Of a stretch of DNA of 5,603 nt, positions 1 through 5,603 are shown piece after piece. The stretch is from Actinomycetota bacterium (GTDB lineage Bacteria > Actinomycetota > Nitriliruptoria > Nitriliruptorales > JAHWKO01). Under the pieces are notes generated by a model. The model saw only the letters and a program-made list of their open reading frames with translations, was not told where the DNA came from and did no database searches. Made by a program: the position numbers and the translations under genes. The first letter of the stretch is position 1. Each line of letters begins with the position of its first letter. The stretch spans positions 1 to 5,603 of the forward strand of contig JAHWKO010000119.1 in NCBI GenBank assembly GCA_019347855.1, in the 5' to 3' direction.

Positions 1-56
1 TCACCCCCTCACCGGTTTTGAAGACCGGGGGGACCACCAGGTACCCAGACGCCTCC
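1..56 (-). tRNA. selC: Selenocysteine tRNA (anticodon TCA), 3' part beyond the left edge
   Basis: On the minus strand, positions 28-24 (CCGGT) and 16-12 (ACCGG) form a perfect 5-bp anticodon stem around the 7-nt loop CTTCAAA (23-17). The anticodon is TCA at 21-19, which reads UGA. Upstream, an 8-nt 5' acceptor strand GGAGGCGT (56-49) is followed by a two-base linker. Next comes a long D-arm: GGG/ACC (46-44, 42-40, with T43 bulged) pairs with GGTCCC (35-30) around the 4-nt loop TGGT. One base (C29) separates the D-stem from the anticodon stem. An 8-nt acceptor strand, a 6-bp D-stem with a tiny loop, and the CTTCAAA loop are hallmarks of bacterial tRNA-Sec, and the 8/2/6/4/6/1/5/7/5 segment order follows E. 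coli selC apart from the bulge. The G-rich start of the variable arm follows at 11-1. About 40 nt, including the T-arm and the 3' acceptor strand, lie outside the window. A UCA tryptophan or suppressor tRNA is less likely because of the D-arm shape. Confidence 0.85.
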
Positions 57-79
57 AGGTCTGGCGGCTGAAGGGTACG

Positions 80-238
80 TCAGGCGTGCCAGTGCTCGCG
101 GTTCCGCACCAGGTCGTGGGCGCGGAGCCGGCGCTCGCGCCGGCAGCGTGAACAGCGACGCTCCCGGTCGGCGGCTGATCCAGCCTCGCAGACGACGCGC
201 CTGCCGCATCCACAGTCGAACCGGATCGGTTCCGTCAC
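80..238 (-). CDS. Small zinc-ribbon-like protein (52 aa)
   Basis: This short gene encodes 52 residues, starting MTEPIRFDCGCGRRVVCEAG and ending at TGA (82-80). The start is GTG at 238-236, preceded by a near-ideal Shine-Dalgarno sequence (GGGAGGAG at 250-243). Cysteines at residues 9, 11, 17, 29 and 32 give C-x-C-G followed by C-x2-C. Short zinc ribbons often have this arrangement, with a first knuckle, a 15-20 residue spacer and a C-x2-C knuckle, so binding of one structural zinc is likely. The second half is strongly basic (about 12 arginines after residue 23), which would suit nucleic-acid contact, but that is inference. Most codons end in G or C, as in the neighbours. The gene ends 23 nt before selC, so the two may share a transcript. 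I know of no named family member and assign no specific function. Another minus-strand frame over the same bases lacks a ribosome binding site and any recognisable motif. Confidence 0.68.
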   Translation of the reverse strand: MTEPIRFDCGCGRRVVCEAGSAADRERRCSRCRRERRLRAHDLVRNREHWHA

Positions 239-341
239 GGGGCTCCTCCCGCTCCGCTGGTGGGTCGCCCGCCGAGCCCCACGGTACGCCTGGACGAGTG
301 ACGTTCGGAGGAACCTCCCCCGCCCCGTGGCTGACCGCTGA
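239..341. other. Intergenic gap with possible weak secondary structure
   Basis: This 103-nt spacer separates the DUF2254 stop from the zinc-ribbon start. It holds a 6-bp inverted pair, ccacgg (279-284) and ccgtgg (325-330), separated by 40 nt. Inside that loop are two overlapping and mutually exclusive 4-bp hairpins: GTTC/GAAC (303-306 with 311-314) and GGAG/CTCC (307-310 with 315-318). There is no T-run on either strand, so it is not a classical intrinsic terminator. No confident -10/-35 pair is visible. A minus-strand TACCGT near 284 fits the loose TAnnnT form but has no matching -35. A promoter for the zinc-ribbon/selC pair could lie here but cannot be shown. Confidence 0.3.
243..250 (-). 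promoter_or_regulatory. Strong Shine-Dalgarno sequence fixing the zinc-ribbon start
   Basis: GGGAGGAG on the minus strand lies 4 nt before the GTG at 238, and its GGAGG core ends 6 nt before it. This is the best anti-16S match among the starts visible in the window, and it is the main reason for calling the 52-residue ORF real and for choosing GTG as its start. Confidence 0.7.
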
Positions 342-1682
342 TCAGGTCGACGCGGCCGGGAGCTCCTCGGGCGCGATCGCGAGTGCCTCCGCGGCGGCCG
401 CTCGGACCTTCGTGAGGTCGTACGGCAGCGGACGGTGTCGCTCGACGGCTTCGACCGTCAGGTGCACCTGCGTCTCCAGAGACCGGGTGCGCTCGTGCAG
501 TCCGCGTTCACGCAGCAGGGCGATGAGGATGCCGATCGTCCGGAGCACGTTGATCGCGGCGACGGGGTGCCGGGCGGCCGACAGTCGCAACTGATCGAAG
601 GCGTGGTCGACGTAATCGTCGTGGGAGAGCTCGTACGGCCGCATGACCCGCCGATCCTCATCACCATCGATCACCCGTGGGGGCAGGTCGTGCGTGAGGA
701 TGTCGCCCAACATCGCGCCCAGGTGGACCGTGACCTCGTAGGCGGTCGTCGGGTCGTTGATCGCGGGGGACAACGCTCGGAGGGCGATGTCCACGATCTG
801 ACGGATGCCGAACACCACGTCGTCCTGCATGGTCCGGTTGGTGCCGAACGCGAACGCGTCGAGGACCTCCTCGGCGAGGCCGTCCGGGTCGTCGAGGTCC
901 TCGGCGCCCCATACGGCGACCAGCGGCTGTCCCTCGACGACGAACTCGCCGGGCCGGACCTCGACACGGGCCGTTCCTCCCGGCGGGATCGCGTCCAGCA
1001 GCACCGCGTTCTCGATCTGCTGGACCCACCCGTCGCGCTGCGCGCGGACCCGTGCGGGCTCACCCGCCGGTTCGACGGGACCGTCGGGCACCTCGGCGGA
1101 CCGGCTGCGCTCGCCGAAGAGCGCAGCGACCCGGGTGCGCGTCTCGGCGGTGGTGCGCCCGATGATCTCGACGACCTGCATGTAACGCGCGGCGTGGTGG
1201 ATGAACGCCACGATCGCCACCATCGTCGCGACCGCCAGGCCCGCCGCCAGGGTCACCGCGAGGCTCGGCCCGGCTTCGTCCGCCTTGTCGCCCTGCTGCA
1301 GGGCGGTGCTCGCCAGCATGATCATCGAGAACGAGAACGTCCCCACCACGAACCCCAGGACGTGCTGGAGGACACGGTCGCGGAGGAACCCCCGTAGCAC
1401 ACGGGGCGAGAACTGGCTGGATGCCAGCTGCAGGGCGACGACCATGACCGGGAAGACCAGGCCGGCGACGGTGATGGTGGCCGTCGCGACCGTCTGCAGG
1501 ACCGACCGCACCGATTCGGCGTTCGCCTCGAACAGGAGCAGGCTCCAGCGCTGGACGTCCTGCGTCTGCTCGATGAGCGTGGTCACGGTCGCGAGGATCA
1601 GCGCGAGGACGACGTACGCCGACGGCACCCAGAAGAGGGAGCTGCGTGCTCGTTCGAAGACCGCTCGGACGCGGACGATCAT
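342..1682 (-). CDS. DUF2254 family integral membrane protein (446 aa)
   Basis: The protein has an N-terminal membrane half and a soluble C-terminal half. Hydrophobic helices lie at about residues 17-38, 65-87, 107-127 and 140-163. Two signatures identify DUF2254: QFSPR at 90-94, just after helix 2, and the block ALSPAINDPTTA at 303-314, preceded by RTMQDDVVFGIRQIVDIA. Residues 218-258 resemble a small beta-rich domain (GWVQQIENAVL through GQPLVAVWG). The C-terminal region, about 350-440, is predicted helical. The molecular role of DUF2254 is not established, so no function is assigned. The start is ATG at 1682-1680, chosen because the residues that follow lead directly into helix 1 as is usual in the family. 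The longer open frame upstream only shadows the M20 gene. The Shine-Dalgarno sequence is weak (AGAGA about 6 nt upstream), which may mean the gene relies on translation of the upstream M20 gene. Length is normal for the family and no frameshift is seen. Confidence 0.9.
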   Translation of the reverse strand: MIVRVRAVFERARSSLFWVPSAYVVLALILATVTTLIEQTQDVQRWSLLLFEANAESVRSVLQTVATATITVAGLVFPVMVVALQLASSQFSPRVLRGFLRDRVLQHVLGFVVGTFSFSMIMLASTALQQGDKADEAGPSLAVTLAAGLAVATMVAIVAFIHHAARYMQVVEIIGRTTAETRTRVAALFGERSRSAEVPDGPVEPAGEPARVRAQRDGWVQQIENAVLLDAIPPGGTARVEVRPGEFVVEGQPLVAVWGAEDLDDPDGLAEEVLDAFAFGTNRTMQDDVVFGIRQIVDIALRALSPAINDPTTAYEVTVHLGAMLGDILTHDLPPRVIDGDEDRRVMRPYELSHDDYVDHAFDQLRLSAARHPVAAINVLRTIGILIALLRERGLHERTRSLETQVHLTVEAVERHRPLPYDLTKVRAAAAEALAIAPEELPAAST

Positions 1683-1704
1683 CGTGGTCTCTGCGGGGCG
1701 ACCT

Positions 1705-1722
1705 GGCGGCCTCTGGGCCGCC
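1705..1722 (-). other. Perfect GC hairpin between M20 and DUF2254 genes
   Basis: On the minus strand GGCGGCC, the loop CAGA and GGCCGCC form a 7-bp all-GC stem with a tetraloop. It starts 9 nt after the M20 stop codon and ends 22 nt before the DUF2254 start. No U-run follows, so it is not a standard intrinsic terminator. It could stabilise the 3' end of the upstream message or attenuate read-through, but chance in GC-rich DNA is also plausible. Confidence 0.4.
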
Positions 1723-1731
1723 GACCGGTCA

Positions 1732-3153
1732 TCAGCCGTCTCCCAGACGGTCGGCGAGCTCCTGCAGCAGCAGGGCCTCCGCGAGGCAGGCGCGCTCGAA
1801 GTCGGCGAGATGGAGCGACTCGTCCTCCCCGTGCGCGTTGGTCGCCGGGTCCTCGATCCCGGTGAGCAGACACGGGGCGCCACCGAACGCCTCGCTGAAC
1901 GGCACCACGAACGGGATCGTCCCGCCGCAGCCGAGGAACGCAGGCTCGGTGCCGAACGCGGCGGACATCGCCGCGCGCGCGGCATCGAACGCCGGCCCCT
2001 CCGGCTCGACCGCCCACGGTTGACCACCGTGGCCGGGGCGGGCCTCGACGTGCAGGCCCCACGGAACGTGCTCGCGCAGGTGATCCTGGACGAGCTCGCC
2101 GACCCGGTCGGGATCCTGACCGGGGGCCAACCGGATCGAGATCTTGGCGGACGCTTCCGCGATCAGGGTGTTCGAGGCCTGCTGCAGCGAGGGCACGTCG
2201 ATCCCTATCACGGTGATGGTCGGCTGCATCCAGATCCGCTCGAGGATCGACAGGTCGGGGTCGCCGGTCCACTCGACCCCGTCGAGCACCCGAGCTTCCT
2301 CACGTAGCTCCTCGGGATCCGCATCCAGGGCGGCGAACCGGTCGCGTTCGGAGGGGGTCGGTTCGCGGACGTCGTCGAAGATCCCCGCGACCGCGGGCAG
2401 GCCCTGGTCGTCGGTCAGCGATGCGAGCGCCTTCAGCAGTCCCGTGAGCGCGTCCGGGATCGGTCCGCCCCACATCCCCGAGTGGATCGGCTGTTCGAGC
2501 GCCCGGACCGTGACGTAGACCTCGGCGAGACCGCGCAGCGTGTACGTGATGCCGGGGACCCCGACCTTCCAGTTCGTCGCGTCGGTGAGCACGATCACGT
2601 CGGCTCGGAGCAGGTCCTTGTAGCGGTCGAGGAACCCCCCGAGGTGGGGGGAGCCGATCTCCTCCTCGCCCTCGATGATGACCTTGACGTTCAGCGGCAG
2701 CTCGGCGCGCGTCTCGAGCCACGCGCGGATCGCGGCGACGTGGACCATGATCCCGGCCTTGTCGTCGGCCGCGCCCCGCCCGTAGAGCCGGTCGTCACGA
2801 TCGGTGGGCTCGAACGGGGGGGAGTTCCACCGGTCCGGGGTGCCGACCGGCTGGACATCGTGGTGGGCGTAGAGCAGGACGGTCGGGGCGTCGTCGCCGC
2901 CGTGGAGCCACTCCGCGTAGACGTACGGGTGGGCACCGTCGATCTCGAGCAGGCGGACCTCCTCGAGCCCCGCCCCGCGTAGCAGTTCGGCGGTGGCGTC
3001 GGCGGAACGGCGGACCTCGCCCGGGTCGTGGCCGTCCGCCGACACCGAGGGGATCCGGACGAGCTCGGCGAGCTGCTCCCGGATCTCACCCATCCGGTCG
3101 GTCACCGCCCCGGCGACGTCGGTGAGCTCGTCTGGGATGGTCGGGGCGGTCAT
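1732..3153 (-). CDS. M20 family metallopeptidase, dipeptidase-like (473 aa)
   Basis: This is a di-metal hydrolase of the M20/ArgE/DapE/CPG2 superfamily, closest in motif wording to the CNDP-like dipeptidases. Numbering from the ATG, YAHHDVQP supplies metal ligand His97 and catalytic-site Asp99. YGRGAADDKAG supplies the bridging Asp130. EGEEEIGS supplies the general base Glu164 and ligand Glu165. LTDATNW supplies a ligand at Asp191. PIHSGMWGG carries the lid-domain His224. SIRLAPG carries a probable substrate-contacting Arg341. NAHGEDE supplies the final ligand His441. All expected catalytic residues are present and the length is typical. No signal peptide or membrane segment is seen, so a cytoplasmic enzyme acting on dipeptides or N-acyl amino acids is likely; the exact substrate cannot be read. 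The ATG at 3153 is preferred because GGAG sits 6 nt upstream. A GTG four codons earlier (3165) lacks a comparable site. The gene ends in tandem in-frame stops (TGATGA, 1734-1729). Confidence 0.93.
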   Translation of the reverse strand: MTAPTIPDELTDVAGAVTDRMGEIREQLAELVRIPSVSADGHDPGEVRRSADATAELLRGAGLEEVRLLEIDGAHPYVYAEWLHGGDDAPTVLLYAHHDVQPVGTPDRWNSPPFEPTDRDDRLYGRGAADDKAGIMVHVAAIRAWLETRAELPLNVKVIIEGEEEIGSPHLGGFLDRYKDLLRADVIVLTDATNWKVGVPGITYTLRGLAEVYVTVRALEQPIHSGMWGGPIPDALTGLLKALASLTDDQGLPAVAGIFDDVREPTPSERDRFAALDADPEELREEARVLDGVEWTGDPDLSILERIWMQPTITVIGIDVPSLQQASNTLIAEASAKISIRLAPGQDPDRVGELVQDHLREHVPWGLHVEARPGHGGQPWAVEPEGPAFDAARAAMSAAFGTEPAFLGCGGTIPFVVPFSEAFGGAPCLLTGIEDPATNAHGEDESLHLADFERACLAEALLLQELADRLGDG

Positions 3154-3206
3154 GGCGGGCTCCACGTCGGCGTCAGGCCGGAGTCAAGCACCCGACGGCG
3201 CGACCT
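3154..3206. other. Short spacer between PHP and M20 genes with M20 ribosome binding site
   Basis: This 53-nt spacer carries the GGAG (3163-3160 on the minus strand) that serves the M20 ATG. A minus-strand TTGACT at 3187-3182 resembles a -35 box, but 17 nt further on there is TGGAGC rather than a -10 hexamer. No terminator hairpin with a T-run follows the PHP gene, so co-transcription of the two genes is the simplest reading. Confidence 0.4.
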
Positions 3207-5603
3207 TCAGCGCTGTCCGTACCTGGTCGTGCGTCGCAGGGCCATGGCGGTGAGGGATAGGACCAGCAGCGCGATCAGGCCGACGCCGCCGCGTGGGGCG
3301 TTCGCTGCTGCCAGCAACGCCCGCCCGGACGGCTTGCCGCCACCGTTGCCGCCGCCCCACGTGACGGTCGCGGTGTCCGACGACGGCTCGAACCGTCCGT
3401 CGCCGGCGAAGGTGACCGTGACCTCCACCGAGTGGCCGTGGTCGGGCACGGTTGCGGTGGCCGTGGCGGCGCCGCGTTCGTCGGTGGTGGCCGTCCAGCG
3501 ATCGCCACGGATCTCGAACACCACCTCGCGTCCGGCGACGGCCGGACCGTCGTCCTCGAGGAGCTCGGCCGCCAGCTCGACGGTCTCGCCGCGTGCCTCG
3601 GTCTGCCCGGTGTAGGTCAGTTCGGTGACCTCGCGGAGGATCGTGAACGGCTGGCCGGCCGCGTCGCCCCCTGCGCGGTCGTTGCCGCGGAAGCGGGCAA
3701 CGAGCTCGTGATCCCCTCGCACGTCACCGAGCGGCAGCGTCGCGGTCGCCACGCCGTCGGCATAGGTCGTCGCATCGACGGACGCCGAGCCGAGGGTGAA
3801 CGTGACGGTCTCGTCTCCCAGCGGACGTCCTTCGAAGGTCAGGGTCGCGGAGGCCTCGACCGTGTCGGTGTGACGGCCTTCGCCCGGTGCCTCGAGCGTG
3901 AGGTCGGCCGGCTGCCGCTGGTAGATCGCCGAGGTCATCGCCAGGACCGCGACCTGGTTGCGGCAGTACGTGGTCCGATCGCCGAACGCGTCGTCGCACG
4001 CGGCAGCACGTTCGGCCTGTCCGTCCGGAGCGTCGATCTCCGCTCGGACCCAGGTGGCGTCCGGGAGCGTGAACGTCTCGGAGGTCCAGTCCGCGGACGT
4101 AACGGTGACCGGGTCGCGTGCCTCGCGTCCGCCGTCGGCGAACACGTGCAGGGTCGCGCCGGGAGCGCCCTGGGCTCGGACACGCAGGTCGCTGCCCGGC
4201 GGGACCGTGTCACCGACCATCGCGTCGAAGACGCCGTCGCCGTCGGCGTCGGCCTCGAGGAACAGCTTGGCGCCCCCGTAGGCCGGCGGCTGGTGGCTGA
4301 TGAACGTCCTGCCGGTACGCAGCGCGTCGAGGACCGCCTCGGTAGAGCCGTCACGCGCGAACACCCACGTGGTGGGCTGACCCGGCCCCTGGACGGCGAG
4401 CGTCGCCTTGTAGTGGTTGTCGCTGCCGCCGGTGGCGCCGACCTTGACGCCGCGGTCGAGCCAGCCCTCCCAGTAGCGGACCGCGTCGTCGTTCGAGGAC
4501 GCGGAGGGCATCGGCGGCTGCCACGCCCGCGAGATGTTCCACACCTCGACCGTGTCCGGCTGCACGTCGTAGTCGTACCCCCAGTCGAGGTCAGGCGTCC
4601 CGTCCTCGTTGGTCTGGCCGGTGTGCCCCTCAGCCGGGTGGTTCACCTGGAAGACCCCACCCCGCTCCCGCAGGAGGTCCGCCTGTGCCTGCACGCCAGC
4701 GGTCGACTCGCCGAGCGCGGCGTAGTCGTCGACGGTCGCGGCACCGAGCATCTGTGCGTGACCGTTCAGCGAGTTCTCGAAGCCGGGGATCGGCAGGACG
4801 CCGGACGTCTCGTCGAAGTGCTGCTGCGAGCGCACGTCGTTGTGGTCCGTGATCGCGAGGTAGTCCAGGCCGCGGCTGGCCGCGACCGCGAACTGCTCCT
4901 CCGGGCTGTTCCCGAGCGTGTAGGGCTCGTTCTCCGGATCGTCGGACGTCGGGTCGTAGTGCGGCTCGGTCGCCGGGTCCCACGAGTCGTGGCTGTACGT
5001 CGTGTGGATGTGCAGGTCGCCGGCGAGCCACACGCCGGTCGAGGTGGAGGACGGGGCGAACGAGGTCGGGGTCACGGTCGTCTGCAGCGGGAACTCCGGA
5101 CCGCGGCCGTAGACCTCGCCGACGTTGCCCTGTTCGCCCGGCAGCACGACCATGCGCTGCTCGGCGTCGATCTCGGTCACGGGCGTGGTGGTGTGGGCGT
5201 TGTCGGAATCGACGATCGCCAGGATGTGCAGCCCGTGGGTGCCGATCGAGCCCTGGTAGAAACGCTCGGTGCCGAGGTCCTCGGCGTACCCCTCCTCGTC
5301 CATGCGGGTGACGTCCCAGCACTCGCGTGGACGCTCGTTGCCGTCCTCGTCGGTCCAGGTCGAGTCGGACGGCTCGTCGCCGTCCACGTCGCGCTCATCG
5401 ACGTGCGGACCGGGGTCGCTGCCGGTGCCGTCGTCGAAGCAGGCGTCGTCGCGGTAGTAGGGGACGGTCACGACGCTGTGGGCGGCGCCGCCCGGGGTGT
5501 GCTGCTGGGCCCACCAGCGGGTCACCAGCGTCCCCCCGGGCCCGGCGACCGCCTCCCAGTCCAGTAGGCCGGGGACCCCCGAGAAGAACGGGTCGGGTGA
5601 GTC
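3207..5603 (-). CDS. CehA/McbA-like PHP metallohydrolase with Ig-like repeats and C-terminal membrane anchor, 5'-truncated
   Basis: The frame stays open to the right edge with no stop, so 798 C-terminal residues are visible. The GTG at 5525 is internal, because coding-like sequence (…PFFSGVPGLLDWEAV…) continues upstream of it. Counting from the edge, residues 1-190 are an acidic N-terminal region with two cysteines. A PHP domain follows at about 192-440, with metal-site motifs DLHIHT (196-201), ITDHND (251-256), a PGFE glutamate (276), VNHP (320-323) and GGSDNH (392-397). An Asp-rich D-A-D-G-D-G-V-F-D loop (452-460) may bind calcium. A beta-rich region with two further cysteines reaches about 561. 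Two Ig-like domains follow at 566-658 and 659-749. A Gly-rich linker, one transmembrane helix (774-789) and an Arg-rich tail (RRTTRYGQR) end the protein. PHP enzymes hydrolyse phosphoesters or related bonds, and CehA itself cleaves carbaryl; the substrate here is unknown. The architecture implies export and anchoring, with a signal peptide expected outside the window. No LPXTG motif is present. The M20 start lies 53 nt downstream. Confidence 0.9.
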   Translation of the reverse strand, partial: DSPDPFFSGVPGLLDWEAVAGPGGTLVTRWWAQQHTPGGAAHSVVTVPYYRDDACFDDGTGSDPGPHVDERDVDGDEPSDSTWTDEDGNERPRECWDVTRMDEEGYAEDLGTERFYQGSIGTHGLHILAIVDSDNAHTTTPVTEIDAEQRMVVLPGEQGNVGEVYGRGPEFPLQTTVTPTSFAPSSTSTGVWLAGDLHIHTTYSHDSWDPATEPHYDPTSDDPENEPYTLGNSPEEQFAVAASRGLDYLAITDHNDVRSQQHFDETSGVLPIPGFENSLNGHAQMLGAATVDDYAALGESTAGVQAQADLLRERGGVFQVNHPAEGHTGQTNEDGTPDLDWGYDYDVQPDTVEVWNISRAWQPPMPSASSNDDAVRYWEGWLDRGVKVGATGGSDNHYKATLAVQGPGQPTTWVFARDGSTEAVLDALRTGRTFISHQPPAYGGAKLFLEADADGDGVFDAMVGDTVPPGSDLRVRAQGAPGATLHVFADGGREARDPVTVTSADWTSETFTLPDATWVRAEIDAPDGQAERAAACDDAFGDRTTYCRNQVAVLAMTSAIYQRQPADLTLEAPGEGRHTDTVEASATLTFEGRPLGDETVTFTLGSASVDATTYADGVATATLPLGDVRGDHELVARFRGNDRAGGDAAGQPFTILREVTELTYTGQTEARGETVELAAELLEDDGPAVAGREVVFEIRGDRWTATTDERGAATATATVPDHGHSVEVTVTFAGDGRFEPSSDTATVTWGGGNGGGKPSGRALLAAANAPRGGVGLIALLVLSLTAMALRRTTRYGQR

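Noticed and set aside
1..82. Read-through of the zinc-ribbon UGA into the downstream open frame
   Set aside because: The frame stays open to the edge, but those bases are the tRNA, whose stems explain the sequence better than a protein extension does.
1..213. Minus-strand frames 1-213 and 9-209 as small proteins
   Set aside because: They overlap both the tRNA and the zinc-ribbon ORF in other frames, have no ribosome binding site and show no motif.
1705..1734. M20 stop UGA plus downstream hairpin as a selenocysteine codon with SECIS element
   Set aside because: The UGA is followed at once by a second in-frame UGA, and the protein already ends at the normal C-terminus of its family. All catalytic residues are upstream.
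1683..2027. N-terminal extension of the DUF2254 frame into the M20 gene
   Set aside because: The added residues are Arg/Ser-rich shadow sequence of the M20 gene. The ATG at 1682 sits at the family's usual distance from the first helix.
435..2307. Long plus-strand open frames opposite DUF2254 and M20 (435-1397, 1201-2307)
   Set aside because: They overlap each other and lie antisense to genes with complete family signatures. No ribosome binding site or domain supports them.
3159..3187. Promoter for the M20 gene based on minus-strand TTGACT at 3187-3182
   Set aside because: At 17-nt spacing the -10 position reads TGGAGC, which overlaps the Shine-Dalgarno sequence and lacks the TAnnnT pattern.
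5523..5525. GTG at 5525 as the true start of the PHP gene
   Set aside because: The frame continues without a stop to the window edge with protein-like sequence. A start here would also leave an exported enzyme without a signal peptide.
3432..5567. A 711-codon plus-strand open frame opposite the PHP gene
   Set aside because: It is exactly antisense to a gene with clear PHP motifs. Its translation is low-complexity and rich in Val, Arg and Gly with no recognisable domain, as expected where GC-rich codons leave few stops on the other strand.

Overview
The window is very GC-rich, with G/C-dominated third codon positions, GTG as well as ATG starts and TGA at every visible stop. All recognisable genes lie on the minus strand. 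Together with the gene families present (DUF2254 membrane protein, M20 dipeptidase-like enzyme, membrane-anchored CehA/McbA-type PHP metallohydrolase), this suggests a high-GC bacterium, most likely Actinomycetota. A deep actinobacterial lineage is possible, but the sequence alone does not settle it.

Layout in the direction of transcription (right to left): (1) a large 5'-truncated gene for a probable secreted PHP-fold metallohydrolase with two tandem Ig-like domains and a C-terminal membrane anchor (3207-5603); (2) after a 53-nt gap, an M20-family metallopeptidase (1732-3153); (3) after 48 nt containing a small perfect GC hairpin, a four-helix DUF2254 membrane protein (342-1682); (4) after 103 nt, a 52-residue zinc-ribbon-like protein with a strong Shine-Dalgarno sequence (80-238); (5) 23 nt further on, the 5' part of a tRNA running off the left edge (1-56). 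Its anticodon is TCA and its architecture is that of selenocysteine tRNA (selC).

The most informative element is the partial tRNA-Sec. It implies that the organism decodes UGA as selenocysteine, and it predicts selA/selB/selD and at least one selenoprotein elsewhere in the genome, possibly just left of this window. The tiny cysteine-rich ORF directly upstream of selC is a real-looking gene that ordinary length cut-offs would miss.

The three larger genes are compactly arranged on one strand and could be co-transcribed. They do not form a pathway I recognise: two are metal-dependent hydrolases (one probably outside the membrane, one probably cytoplasmic) and one is an integral membrane protein of unknown function. 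I found no mobile element, CRISPR array, phage gene or convincing promoter. The long plus-strand open frames are antisense shadows of GC-rich genes.
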